A stretch of 64,000 bases of DNA, taken from the NCBI GenBank assembly GCA_034190875.2, contig CM067344.1:16017576-16081575 (forward strand), read 5' to 3'. Position 1 is the stretch's first letter; each line of letters begins with the position of its first letter. Source of the stretch: Urechis unicinctus (Eukaryota; Annelida; Polychaeta; Xenopneusta; Urechidae). A model generated the notes under the pieces. It did not search any database and was not told where the DNA came from. It saw nothing but the letters and a program-made list of their open reading frames with translations. The translations under genes were made by a program, and so were the position numbers. Of the stretch, positions 48,930-59,732 are shown one piece after another.

Positions 48930-49211
48930 GAACGGAGAGCGAACAAATGCCATGTGACCTTATATTTACCAAAATGGTGGTCATCGCATCTGGATTTCTC
49001 GGAAATCTATATGAAATGGCATTTCCTAAATAACCGCATCGATCGGGGGCAAGCTTTGGGTGCGTAGCAATATATTCTTTCACAAAATCTTGATTTATGT
49101 TGTTTTCTAGATTCTAAATTCCCCGAAACATTCAAATCACATTGCCCATTCGCGAGGAAATTGAATATTCAGAACGATATATAAAAATATCACCGTTCGA
49201 CCGGGGCTAGC
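48930..49211 (+). mobile_element. short DNA transposon family, degenerate third copy
   Basis: Matches the right-hand about 280 bp of the elements at 22335 and 37411: ACCAAAATGGTGGTCATCGC, GGAAAT, GATGGCATTTC-like text, GGTGCGT, TTATGTTGTTTTCTAGAT and the end CCGTTCGACCGGGGCTA. It is clearly more diverged. The left end and a target duplication were not found, so it is old or truncated. Confidence 0.7.
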
Positions 49212-50754
49212 CATCAAACTAGAATAATACTCGCGAAGTACACCGAAAAGCTATAGACTAATACGCGCGAAGTACGCACAGCAAATTTATAAAAAGAAAA
49301 ATCGAATGTGTAGCATAGCAGGGACCATGTACCATCATGGTTCGTTGCCCGTGGTGCGGTCTCAGATTAACTCATAACGGAGAGATTGGCGTGGCTGATT
49401 ATGCATGCGCTGATGAACCTCCCGCGGTGTCTTAGTCGGAGGTCAACAATTAAACCGCCCTGACGGCTACTTCGTGAATATTCATAGGAAATGTCATGAA
49501 TAGCGTATTTCTATAAATCTGCCAAAAATAGGTGACTTAATTTGACGATAGCCCAACACCACAGTAATAGTTGATCCGGTTGTGGACGCCGATACGCAAC
49601 AGGTACCAATACAATCACTACTGCCTAACAGAATTCATATGATGATTTGGGGTAATGCTCTTTCAAGTTTGTTAAAACAAATGACATGTTGACTGACGGG
49701 AAAACAGCACTGTAAAGTGAACTGATACAACGACGGGGCATGATAATTAGAACCTGGCGTCCTCAAGAAAGGTAATGCCATCTCGCCGACTTTGCCATTC
49801 CGCTGATAAGAATGACATTAAGCCAGATAAAACCCCTGATAAGAGTCGACATCGCCAAAGCGTCGTCCTCCCTCTCAGCTTCCAGCTGCTGCTCGACAAA
49901 GGCACACGACACTAACGCCACCTAGAGCCGTCCCGCGAAGCGCCAGCCCAGGTGGCCGGCAACCAAGTTAAGCGAGGTCTCATGAATTGCTAAGTAGAGG
50001 ATGTCTTTGAGTATTGGCCATACCTCTTCCCACGTGAATTAGCCGCCCGACTGACATTAATGATTTCAGAGAGACTTAGATGTATTCTCACTATGTATGA
50101 GGGCCTGGAGCGGCGACCTCAACGACCATATGAGGTCCGGGCGCTCTATCCCATTTACGAGGGGGGGGGGGGGGGGGTGCACTTCCGGCACGAGGTCGGG
50201 CCACCTGCGGCCCAGACGGCCAGCCTCTTCGTCTGTAAATGTTAACTGGAGCGAGAGGCATTTGTTATTTCATGTAACATTCATCGCAGTAGCAATGATC
50301 CCAGAGTCTACCATGCAAACAGTGCTGAGCGTTGACCTAGACTGAACAGTTCGTTCCTACCCTACCCAGCCATATCGGTTATCAGAAGTCGTGGCTGAGT
50401 GGCGAGACGGCTCTTCTGCTTCCCCAGCAGCCATCTCAGATACTGGCACTCTGTCTCTGTAGCAGCGACACGAATCGTCGAAACGGAAACCGATCTGGTA
50501 AACAAACTAGGGTTACTTGACCATCTAAATGCTCTGGTTGATCTCAACGAGCGACCCGTCGTTAAATACCAGGAAGAAAAACTGTGTACCATTATAATTC
50601 TCTGATATCGACGATATTTCCAGAATAGTTCATGGCCTGAACTAACCAGCTGTTATGCGAAATGTCACAACGTTCCACATCAAGCCGTTGGTCCGGTCTT
50701 ATAAAAAATCGCACCATATGTCCCATTATCAACACAACACTAAACACACAAACG
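49212..50754. other. region without a supported gene
   Basis: Contains a G run of about 17 bases near 50161. Near 50393-50415 a TGGCTGAGTGGCGAGACGG string resembles a tRNA D-arm, without a B box. Otherwise only short frames. Confidence 0.5.
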
Positions 50755-51370
50755 TAACATTAATAGATCACCAACACAGCACTAACACATCACCGATAGA
50801 TCACCTACACAGCACTTACACACCACCCATAGATCATCTACACAGCACTAACACATCACCGATAGATCACCTACGCAGCACTAACATCATCACTTACACA
50901 CCACCCATAGATCACCTACACAGCACTTAACACATCACCATAGATCACCTATCACCACCCATAGACACAGCACTTACACACCACCCATAGATCACCTACA
51001 CAGCACTAACACATCACCGATAGATCACCTACACAGCACTTACACACCACCCATAGATCACCTACACAGCACTTACACACCACCCATAGATCACCAACAC
51101 AGCACTAACACATCACCGATAGATCACCTACACAGCACTTACACACCACCCATAGATCACCTACACAGCACTAACACATCACCGATAGAGCACCTACACA
51201 GCACTAATACATCACCGATAAAGCACCTACACAGCACTAACACATCACCGATAGAGCACCTACACAGCACTAACACATCACCGATAGAGCACCTATGCAG
51301 CAGTGACACAGCACTAACACATAACCGATAAAGCACCAACACAGCAGTGGTACAGCACTCACTCAGCGCT
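50755..51370. repeat. 33-bp minisatellite, about 18 units
   Basis: Units contain ATCACCTACACAGCACTAAC and ACATCACCGATAG; a second type has TTACACACCACCCATAG. The two types alternate in the left part and the first takes over on the right. Some units are shortened near 50890-50965. Confidence 0.93.
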
Positions 51371-52435
51371 AACCCAGCACAAACACATCACTAACGCTTA
51401 TATTTTGCCTATCCATAAACTGCATTCATCGTCATCACGTGTCGATTCTAACCTCTACGAATTGCGCTCATTATCAGTCAATTTCCAAATATGTCAAAAT
51501 AAACTCCCTCCAACCATTCTACACCCCACACCCCCCCACCCTTCCCAGTGTTATTCACACTAGAGTCACTGTCACCTATTGTGGATTGCTTACCATATCA
51601 GACACTCATTTGAACAACCACAAGGCGGATGTAAGACTCTGGGACCGGTGTTTGGTACGCTGTCTATTAAAACAGTGACCATATATTAGGACGACCACAT
51701 TAAATTTTCAGGTACACAGCCTCTGGTGGTGACGCAAAAAGCCAAACATAGTTCTCTTGTTATTGTTTATTTCTAGTTAACATCAACATATACCTGTCAA
51801 AACACATAACAACATGATGATTCGGGCTGTCGTTATTCACAACAATCGTTAACAGCGTTTAGTTTTAAACAAAATAATTGGGTTGAGATTTCATACAATG
51901 TATAGCACCAGACATCAGTAGCATTGTCATTCAGTGGCTGCGGGTGGTTCCATGCACTTCGTGGAGTTCATCAAATGGACACCATTAGTCTTTATACTCA
52001 ACAGCAGAACATTATCATGACAATATCATAAAATGGACAAATTCAGTAAAACTATTTACAATGGCATCATTTTCTGATTCTTGTGAGGATATATAAAGAT
52101 AAGTAACAGGTATAAGTTGTGTGCAATGTTAGCAACACGAAGCTTTTTACACAGCTGTATCTACCGTGGAAGATTAACGGTATGTGGACTGATCGACGGG
52201 GGTCAAACGTAACATATTAGAAAGCCAAGCCTGCTACGCGTCAAGGTAAGCATCAGTACTGTTATGCAACGAGGTTGCTCGGATGACAACATTCTACGAA
52301 CGTAAACTTGTTTGAGAATTCTCCAAGTTACCAAGTTTTTGTGACCACATGCTGCGAGTTTCCTGTCTTTTTTTTTAACGATCTTTGCTTGATAATGTCA
52401 CAAATTCAACCAAGTATCGAAGAGGGAACGAGGGA
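51371..52435. other. 3-prime flank of the CABIT-like gene
   Basis: The part nearest 52436 should be the 3-prime untranslated region of the minus-strand gene. AATAAA on the minus strand at 51766-51771 could end it, giving about 665 bases of trailer. The rest shows nothing recognisable. Confidence 0.45.
51766..51771 (-). terminator. candidate polyadenylation signal
   Basis: AATAAA on the minus strand about 665 bases past the last stop codon of the gene at 52436-58266. The hexamer is common in AT-rich DNA, so this is only positional support. Confidence 0.35.
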
Positions 52436-53673
52436 TTATAACTGTGTCGCTCCTTCTTGGGCAAGGGACATGTGGTTTCTGTACCTGGCCGAGATGACAC
52501 TGCTCAGACTCATGGAATCCGGGTCTTGCTCGTGAAGGTAGTCGTCCAGATCTCGGATGCTGTCGTGAAAACTCTCCATCGCGGTTTCCGATCCTTGGGA
52601 GACTTTGGTAGATCTTGGCAAGCTCATGTACTCTTTTGAGGCGGGTGTGCTTGTCATATCAGTGACCACTGTCGACCCTGACCTGTTATGCCTGTTCTCC
52701 AGCAAGGTTTGCTTGTCATGTTCGCTGGACCTCATGGCAGGGTACACCCTGGTGTTGGAAGAGGGACTTATTGGGGGTGACCTATATGAGTCGTTGCAGT
52801 CCAGGCAGACTGGGAGATTCTGGGAGATGATCCAGAATTGTTGACAGAAACTGTTGTCACAGATCTCTGGGAGTTTTGGCGTAAACTTGGTTCGGCATCT
52901 GAACCGCTGAAGTCGGCGGTGTGTAACGAGCTGATCAAAGCCGTGGTCGCCATGGCTGTTGTCTTAGACTTCTTTTTCTTTTGCTGTGCCTGTTTCGTTG
53001 ATGTAGGAAGTTGTGGTATATCTGTGGTTGCAGATCGGGTATTTACGACTGGCCGTTCGTAGGGCGACTCTTCATCTCCGTTCTGCAACCTAGAGTCATC
53101 AATCTTCTCCATTTCTTTGAACGCTTTCATCTTAGTTTCAGCAATCATTCCACCAAACAGCTTCTGCATCTCAACCTCGGTGTTCGATCCCGAGCTCAAT
53201 GTGCTTGATGATTTGGGAGCACTGTCACTCCTTAACGGAGGGGGTGGAGGTGGTTCGTACTGGCGGACAGGGGGCGCTGGTGCTGCGTCGGAGGGCATGC
53301 TGGCTCGGTGATTCCTCCTGGTAGTCTTCTCCCGACGAGTCAGACCTCTTCTGACCAAGTCAAACTCGGAGAGCTCGGAATATGGATTCTCTTCCTCGTC
53401 AGTGTAGCCCAGAGATTCTGAATTCACATTCACCTCATTAGGGTCGAAGTCGTGATGATTGACATATCTATTCTGTTTTTGCAAGTCAGAAATCTGATGC
53501 TGATCATATTTATCCTGGAGACTAGTATAGTTTTCTTCTTCCGAGCTCTCTGACTTGAGAGTTGCCGATGAATCACTGAGCAGGCTACTGGTTTTAGGAT
53601 ACGACTGCTGGGAGCCTTGTCGCGGTGAACCATCGGCCATGTCTTGTTTTGGGACAAGATTACCCCCTCGAAT
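52436..53673 (-). CDS. CABIT-like gene, last exon
   Basis: A phase-0 acceptor CGTGGCTGAG|ATTCGA at 53674 matches the donor at 53860, joining YAGLDPE to IRGGNLVPKQDMADG. The frame continues with SEEENYTSLQDKYDQ, ENPYSELSEFDL, PPPPPP-type text, a Lys-rich patch (QQKKKKSKT) and a Ser-rich region up to about 52800. The last part, TSTPASKEYMSLPRST to SLAQEGATQL and stop at 52436, is in another frame. The change lies between about 52750 and 52830 and may be an unnoticed intron or a sequence error. Confidence 0.65.
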
Positions 53674-56600
53674 CTCAGCCACGTGGTTAGAATGACCAGT
53701 GGTGTAGAAAACCTAAACATTGACGCGGAACACACACGTAGAGAGCTGTCATATCAAGGCTCAATGCTACAGATTAGTCTACCATGCATGCTACCAGGAT
53801 TAGAGGAATCGCACAAAAACAAGTTATCGTTGGCCACTTCTGACATATGCTGAACTAACCTCGGGATCAAGGCCAGCATACTCGTATTGCATTGTGCCCT
53901 GCTCAACATTGCTGCCATCATATTTACCACCACTCTTGTACGACGAATGGGACCTTCCCTGGCCGTCAAGGCCCTCATATTGGCGCGTTTCATACCGGAA
54001 GTGGCTCATCTGCTCAGCATTTTCTTTTTCTCGATCATCTCGTCGAGAGCGGGAGGACTTGGTCTTCTCCTTCCGCTCATCGCGATGACTCCGGTGACCG
54101 TCGTCATCACGGTGACGGCGTTTCTTGTCGTCATCACGGTGACGTCGCTGGCTGTTGTCGTCATCACGGTGACGTCGCTGGCTGTTGTCGTCATCACGGT
54201 GACGTCGCTGGCTGTTGTCGTCATCACGGTGACGTCGCTGGCTGTTGTCGTCATCACGGTGACGTCGCTGGCTGTTGTCGTCATCACGGTGACGTCGCTG
54301 GCTGTTGTCGTCATCACGGTGACGTCGCTGGCTTCTCCTCCTGACCATCGGGACCGTGACGAGGGGCCTCTTACCTTCTTTTCTCGTGTGTAATAGCCGT
54401 CCTGTTGAGGCGGACTGTTGTCCCGACCTCGATACTGTCCATCTACCTGACTGTAGCCCAGTTCAGACACGGTTCCTCTTTGGAATTGACGGTTGTCACC
54501 CCGGACGTAGTCTTGTTGGATGACCCTATCTCCCTTGAAGGTCGAGATGACCAGGTCGCCGCTAGCAGGACTCAATAATTCTCGCTCTACCGGAGTCACC
54601 TGTGACATACCACTCGCTGACGTCATCGATCGACTGCCTTTACTGGCGCCTCCTGGTCGTCATACCAGTCACTCGCTGACGTCATCGACCACTCGCTGAC
54701 GTCATCGACTTGGCCGACCACTGCCTGGTATCCGCGCTGCGTCCGGTCGAGATGTGAAGAGAATCGCGAGTGGTTCTCTCCACGTCTCTTCGCTCTGTAC
54801 GACGGCCCGCATACACCTGCGCTGAATGCCCCGTCTGATCGGCATTCGTTGGATCGTGTCTCCCGCCTACATTTAAAGAAACGGGTCTTGCGTCAGTGAA
54901 GTCCATCCTTCCGGATGTGGTGGTGTAAGGCGGCGCGGAGTCGACAGGAACACGGTCAGTAACGGGAGCCAGGTAGATGTGACTCTTGTAGAGCTCGCCA
55001 TCGCCTCTTGCTCCTACCTTACTCATCGACACATCAAAGATTTTATGAGTGGAGCCGTAAGAGTTGACCGGTTCTGGGTCATCCTCATAGTTGACGTCTA
55101 TAACACTGACAGCCTCCCCGGAGGCCACGCTGAAGCCAGACAGGGAGGGTGTTCGGTGAGGAGCCGGCACCCGAGGAGGATAACTCCCTCTGTGGTTGTA
55201 ATCTACTTCGTATCTGGGTGGTAAAGTCGAGAAATCCTGTGAGCTGTAGAATGACGGCACTCGACCTTGCCCGTATGGGTCCACGCTGCCGTAGTCTTGT
55301 GATACATAGCCCTTAGCCACCAGGGCCGTGCCGTATGGCTTCATGGCGGGATCAAACGGTCGAAGAGGGGGTCGTTTTTGAGGGGGAATCATTCGTAAAC
55401 TACTTGGGTACTGGGCATTCTCATGAAAGACGTTCTCATAGTAATTTCTGGGCAACGAGCTGAAGCGGTATCTGTCAAGGTCGGAATCTTCTGAGGGGTT
55501 CCGTTTTGGGTGCTCGTATCTCCTAACAGGTCTTCCATTGCGGACTTGGTCGTGATACCTGTACACCTCACCTTCCCTAGGATGGCGGCTGATCGGGACG
55601 GCCGCTCGTGCGGACCTCGTGTGGTTACTAGCGTTGTACATCACGTGATCCTCTGGTGCCACTTGATCATGTGACCTGCGAATTCGCGAATCTTCTTCGC
55701 TTTCATGGCTACTGCGAGATTCGTCGGTTGTCTGTACGGCCACGACACTCTTGAATTGCTGCGGAGTTTGGTTGGTGCTCCGGGTCTGGGCTTTTTCCTT
55801 GTGGCTGGCTTCGTGAGTCTGTGAGGAGGCGGGGGTGAGGGTTCCTTCAGCACTTTTCACATCGGCCGAGCGTCGATCTGCAGCCATCACCACACCTGTA
55901 GCATCACTGCCGGAAGTCGAGGAAACGGACGATTTCCGGCTCACAGCCACCTCTTCCCTGGCTTCCTCCTTCTTTTCATTTGTCGTTGTCGTGGTGACGG
56001 TTTCCGTGACAACCACCGTCTCCATGACAACCGCGTCACCTCGTGCATGCGTTTGACTTTCTTGATTCTGCGTCACTTCCTCTGACAAAATGACGTCAGC
56101 TTGTTTGTCCGGTACCTTCGGACCTTGTTCGTCATCCCCGCTGCTGACACGCGTCTCCGTCGACACCATCGTCTCTTCCCGGCGGACTCTCTCTTTGGGG
56201 ACGGCGTAGAGGTCCTGCGTTTCGTCTTGTCGAGCCTCATTCACTTCATTCTTCATCGTCTTGGATACGGTCGATCGCTCTTCCGTGACGGAGATGGAAT
56301 GGCGGTGCTTGCACTCAGTTTCGTCATTATTGTTATTCATGGGAACAGCCACAGTTGTACCCATCGGGGAAGACATCTGCTTGGTGAGTGTTGCGTGACG
56401 CGGCACTTGAATATTGAGCCGAGCCAAGACTGGGTTGTCTTCATCAATACGGAATATCGCTGTACACAAAGCCACCAATACTAGCATACAACGAATGCCG
56501 ACAGATCAGCCATGCATAAAGAGGACCCTGACTTCATATTATCAATATGATCAATACTAAGAATTCAATGATGAAGAGAATGCTTCAGTGTTTGACTAAA

Positions 56601-58251
56601 ACGAACACCAAGAGCTGCTATTTACCCTTTGTGCCTTGCTTTTCTTTGATGTAGATTTTGTCGGCCATGTGGTTGAACTTGTTCTGGACAGCTACCCACT
56701 GCTGTGTGCTACCGTTCTTCAGACCCTGTGCCAATCGTATCTTGACATCGACGCCGAGAGCTAGGAGAGTCTGGCCCGAGTCAACGTGATCTGAAAACAC
56801 CACCAGCGTTCTCGTATAGTGATGAATGTGATGTTTTGCTAATTTTATGATGAAGATGACGACGATGATGCGAACAAATTGATGGAATGCCAGACAGATG
56901 AGGAAGAAAGGGTCAGGATAAAAGAGGAGAGCGAAGGGGGAGAACTGAGTCGCCGAATAAGCATCTTTGTGATGTGGACCTCTACGATCATAATGTAGAA
57001 TGCTTTAGGAGTGAGGAGGCCTTTAAACAAATCATAACGTTATCTCACACCGCCTTTTACCACAAACATTATGACGCCATATTGTGACTGAGCCAACCGA
57101 ATATGTCTGAACTCAGAGGCACGGTTTAATGATTGATTGCTGTGTAATAAACAACGGAGCGCATAAAAAAGAAGAGGTTTGAATCCATCGACCGCGTTGA
57201 ATGACTTCAAATTATCTTCAATAGGTTCGAAGCAAAAGCCATGTTTTGCATCTAGACAAGAAGATGGGCGCACCTTGTTGTATGATGTTGCAGCAGAGGA
57301 ACGATTCCACGTAGCGATGTTGAAGGAAGAAGAATCCGAAGTTCTCGGTCGTGTATGGTTCCCCATTGACGTGGAATGTCCATTTCTTTTTGTAGTCAAA
57401 CTGTACTTGGACGGGAGTTTTTGTTTTGTGCATGATTTCCTTCATAGTGCGAGTTCCTACCACATAGCGACATGTTGAATGATATGCAAAAGCTACATGA
57501 GCCTAAATAACTGAAACGTTTGTATTCTAATGTGGTAATCCATTATGAGGCGTCCATTATGACCTTAATATATTCAAAAGATTGCAAGCTTTCTTTCGAT
57601 GATGAACAAATTACGGTTGAAACCAATCCCCGCTAACGGAATACATATGCATACAAGCAGCCAGCTAATTGACTTACTCTTAGAACCGATGATGTGCATT
57701 TTAATAGGGAAGTCAGCAGGAAAGCTAAGAAAGTTGCCTTTTACATCCGACACCAGGACGCGTTCCTGTTTCACCACTCGCTTCACGCGCGCCACCTGGT
57801 GGTACAAAAACATCGTGTTAATTCATTCAAAAGGATTCCTGGAAGCGACAACTGTGTTAGCTGAGTAATCATAGCGTTTTCGAGCGACAACTGTGTTAGC
57901 TCAGTAATCATAGCGTTTTCTAAGCGTTCTTTTTCCAGACACGTGACTTTTTGCAGACGCGTTTTGTTTGGTGATTAGATAACAATAAACGATTGTGTTT
58001 TGATTGGCATGGGATTGTAGGGAAAGCTAAGTCAATGAAGTGTTTGTGGTGGATCCGTCATTAGACTTAAACAGGATGGAGACACACTGAGAGCTACTCA
58101 CCTGGTCTGAAAACTTGCCATTTGCATCAATCAGTCCCTGGCGACCTCTGGAGATGAGGATAAAGAGAGGCATTTGATTGCCATATTTGTTGTTGAGCGC
58201 CAAGGGACTGTACACCTCATCACTCCACTTGATATCGTTAATCAGCGACAT
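52436..58251 (-). CDS. CABIT-domain adaptor-like protein (GAREM/THEMIS type), multi-exon
   Basis: At least seven exons were placed on the minus strand. The first four join in compatible phases (58266-58102, 57795-57678, 57456-57274, 56790-56626) and run into a long exon from 56459. They encode about 220 residues with NDIKWSDEVYSPLAL, ERVLVSDVKGNFLSFPADF and RTMKEIMHKTKTPVQVQF. From memory these resemble the DVKWSS start and the KTRLPVNV stretch of GAREM CABIT domains; this is a family-level call without a search. The tail of over 1000 residues is disordered and rich in Ser, Thr, Pro, Arg and Tyr. It includes YENV, which fits the pYxN motif bound by Grb2 SH2, and a run of five Pro. A cytoplasmic tyrosine-kinase adaptor role is inferred. 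Reading frames in the tail do not connect simply at three places (near 54690, 54370 and 52800), so either introns or sequence errors remain unresolved there. Start: ATG at 58251. Confidence 0.72.
53860..54340 (-). CDS. CABIT-like gene, exon 7 with 30-bp coding repeat
   Basis: After the repeat the frame reads SRSRRDDREKENAEQMSHF, QYEGLDGQGRS and MQYEYAGLDPE, and ends at CCCGAG|GTTAGT (53860) in phase 0. The start is uncertain. A phase-0 acceptor-like CAG|CGACG occurs at the beginning and then in every one of the repeat units. The encoded repeats are SQRRHRDDDN, strongly charged and probably disordered. Confidence 0.65.
54121..54330 (-). repeat. 30-bp coding minisatellite, seven units
   Basis: Six identical units plus one slightly changed unit at the 3-prime end of the coding strand encode tandem SQRRHRDDDN. 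The unit on the plus strand is built on TCATCACGGTGACGTCGCTG. Perfect identity between units means recent expansion or homogenisation, so copy number probably varies among individuals. Confidence 0.95.
54376..54599 (-). CDS. CABIT-like gene, exon 6
   Basis: A likely acceptor GTATGTCACAG|GTGACTCC at 54600 opens VTPVERELLSPASGDLVIST, continuing to QDGYYTREKK. There GAAAAGAAG|GTAAGAGG near 54375 makes a good donor in phase 0. The frame is different from that of the repeat segment downstream, which supports a splice between them. Confidence 0.6.
54611..54709. repeat. 20-bp duplication at exon boundary
   Basis: CACTCGCTGACGTCATCGAC occurs twice back to back at 54670-54689 and 54690-54709, and 19 of its bases occur again at 54611-54629. 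Twenty is not a multiple of three, so the extra unit changes the reading frame of the CABIT-like gene here. Confidence 0.93.
54683..56459 (-). CDS. CABIT-like gene, long exon 5 (disordered tail)
   Basis: Acceptor TTGTGTACAG|CGATATTC at 56460. The frame runs about 590 codons without a stop: IFRIDEDNPVLARLNIQVP, then Ser/Thr/Glu-rich text, DLYAVPKERV, a Thr-rich patch (VTETVTTTTT), YYENVFHENA, PPQKRPPLRP and many isolated Tyr. No folded domain is evident. The exon end is unclear because the frame stops just after a perfect 20-bp duplication at 54670-54709. Confidence 0.75.
56626..56790 (-). CDS. CABIT-like gene, exon 4
   Basis: Acceptor GGTGTTTTCAG|ATCACG and donor ACAAAGG|GTAAATAG bound 165 bases reading HVDSGQTLLALGVDVKIRLA and on to KIYIKEKQGTK. 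The leftover G joins CG of the next exon to give Ala. Confidence 0.78.
57274..57456 (-). CDS. CABIT-like gene, exon 3
   Basis: Acceptor ATGTGGTAG|GAACTC and donor CAACAAG|GTGCGC bound 183 bases. The text includes TMKEIMHKTKTPVQVQF, NGEPYTTENFGFFFLQ and RYVESFLCCNIIQQ. Phases fit both neighbours: the A of exon 2 plus GA gives Arg; the final G plus AT gives Asp. Confidence 0.78.
57678..57795 (-). CDS. CABIT-like gene, exon 2
   Basis: Acceptor TACCACCAG|GTGGCG and donor TCTAAGA|GTAAGTC bound 118 bases that read VARVKRVVKQERVLVSD and on to FPIKMHIIGSK. Phase 0 in, phase 1 out, matching the next exon. Confidence 0.75.
57843..57920. repeat. 39-bp tandem duplication in intron
   Basis: Two copies of AGCGACAACTGTGTTAGCT then AGTAATCATAGCGTTTTC, differing at one or two bases. 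They lie in the intron between the first two placed exons of the CABIT-like gene. Confidence 0.92.
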
Positions 58252-58266
58252 ACTGGAGCTCTTTCT
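58102..58266 (-). CDS. CABIT-like gene, exon 1 of those placed
   Basis: Acceptor TTCTGCAG|AGAAAG at 58267 and donor GACCAG|GTGAGTAG at 58101 bound 165 bases. The first Met in frame is at 58251 (MSLINDIKW). In GAREM a similar DVKWSS string lies close to the N-terminus, so translation may well begin here, with earlier exons non-coding. It ends in phase 0 at GKFSDQ. Confidence 0.65.
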
Positions 58267-59297
58267 CTGCAGAACAATGGCAGGTAAGTGTAAGGTACAT
58301 ATAACTTACTGTAAATATCCACAAAAAGCGGCGGTGTTTATTCATAATACTCTTCAAGGGAAATATTATATGCATCATGAAAACAATGACATTGAGACGA
58401 TGACAAATACTTGATTTCAAGTGGCGGTTGACCTCACGAAGCACCATTACTGACACCCACACATCGACAGAATCAATAGCTTTGTACTTTTATACCCTTA
58501 AAAGGCCCTCAATGAATTCGTCGCATAGTTTCAGATTGACGAACCTCTATTTAACGAATGGCATGCCTATTGTATGTAGGGAAATTGAGGACTCTTTTAT
58601 GCCTTCCAGCAACCTTGGGACCAGTTCTTACCCTTCAACGTGAGTTTTGATTTCGAGGCGTGGCTTGTAAATAGACAAGTGCGCGCGGACAACAATGTGC
58701 CAGGTCAAGTTTCCACCTCACTTACCCTGTGGGTAACCTTCAAGTCATCAATTAACTTTTGCTGTCAGGGAGTTTTGTCATGAAGCTGTTTTATTGGTTT
58801 TCGTTTTGGGGTGACAAGATTGAGAACAAATGCAAAGATGTCGTGGGCGAGTGAATATATGGTACACTAGTGCTACAAAGAAAAACATGCGTGAGTTTTG
58901 TTGATAAAGTCAGCGAATCACCAGCTTCATCATCCGAGAGATAACAATAGTGTCCCATGTGTAAAACGGAACAGATGGGGCATCTGGAAAACTCATGCAA
59001 CTAAATGCGTGCGCAGCTTGGCAGGTCGTCGATAGCTCTTCGGGGAAACGTTCGCTAATGTTCTAAAGATGTTTTATCAACACCCACAGGTTGAAGTCCG
59101 AAAGGATAAAGATCTAGTCGTCAAAAATACAAATGGATACCCCAAACACTTCCCCATGAGACATTCATTGAGATGGCATCATGCATCCTTAATGTGGCGA
59201 ATTAAGGTGAGGACCGTGTGCAGATTGGGAAGATGGGGCACTTTTGGAGTTGTCAAACATCTTTCCCACGTTTCCCATCCTTCCTTTAACTCCCTGC

Positions 59298-59351
59298 AGC
59301 GCGTGAATGATGGACGCAACTTGCAGCGCGTGAATGATGGACTCAACTTGC
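59298..59351. repeat. 27-bp tandem duplication
   Basis: CAGCGCGTGAATGATGGAC followed by KCAACTTG occurs twice in direct succession with one difference. Confidence 0.85.
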
Positions 59352-59637
59352 CCGGATCAATCACCCATAAAGCACATTTCAGGACGCCAGCCCCTGTAGA
59401 CGTGCTATATCTATTCAGGCGTGTCATACTCTGGCCTATTTTTTCGTGGCGCTGTCTGCTGTCATGTAGTAAAGTGCAACTATTTCCTTCGTCAGCTTTG
59501 CAAGCATACCACCCACTTATTCCCGTAGACGCTGTCTCTTGATATTGTTCGATCAGATTTTTCAAGTGAGAGCGACTTAAACTTGATATACATAAATGTC
59601 AACTTTCAGCCCGCGGCCGGTAGGCACCAACATACAG

Positions 59638-59732
59638 TGAAGAAATGACATTCTCAGGGTTGGGCGTCAAACCGTAAATGACCAAGAAGAAATGAAATAC
59701 TCAGGGTTTGGCGTCCAACCATGAATGACCAA
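59638..59732. repeat. about 50-bp imperfect duplication
   Basis: Two neighbouring segments share GAAATGA, CTCAGGGTT, GGCGTC, AACC and ATGACCAA in order, with several differences. Confidence 0.75.

Noticed and set aside
50390-50450. tRNA D-arm-like string TGGCTGAGTGGCGAGACGG
   Set aside because: No B box or acceptor stem, so not a tRNA gene.
18021-51370. CRISPR array
   Set aside because: The arrays have contiguous units with no unique spacers, in an animal-type genome.
53887-54393. Plus-strand frames of 150-168 codons over the coding repeat
   Set aside because: Shadows of the minus-strand CABIT-like gene; the minus frame has flanking exon sequence and matching splice sites.
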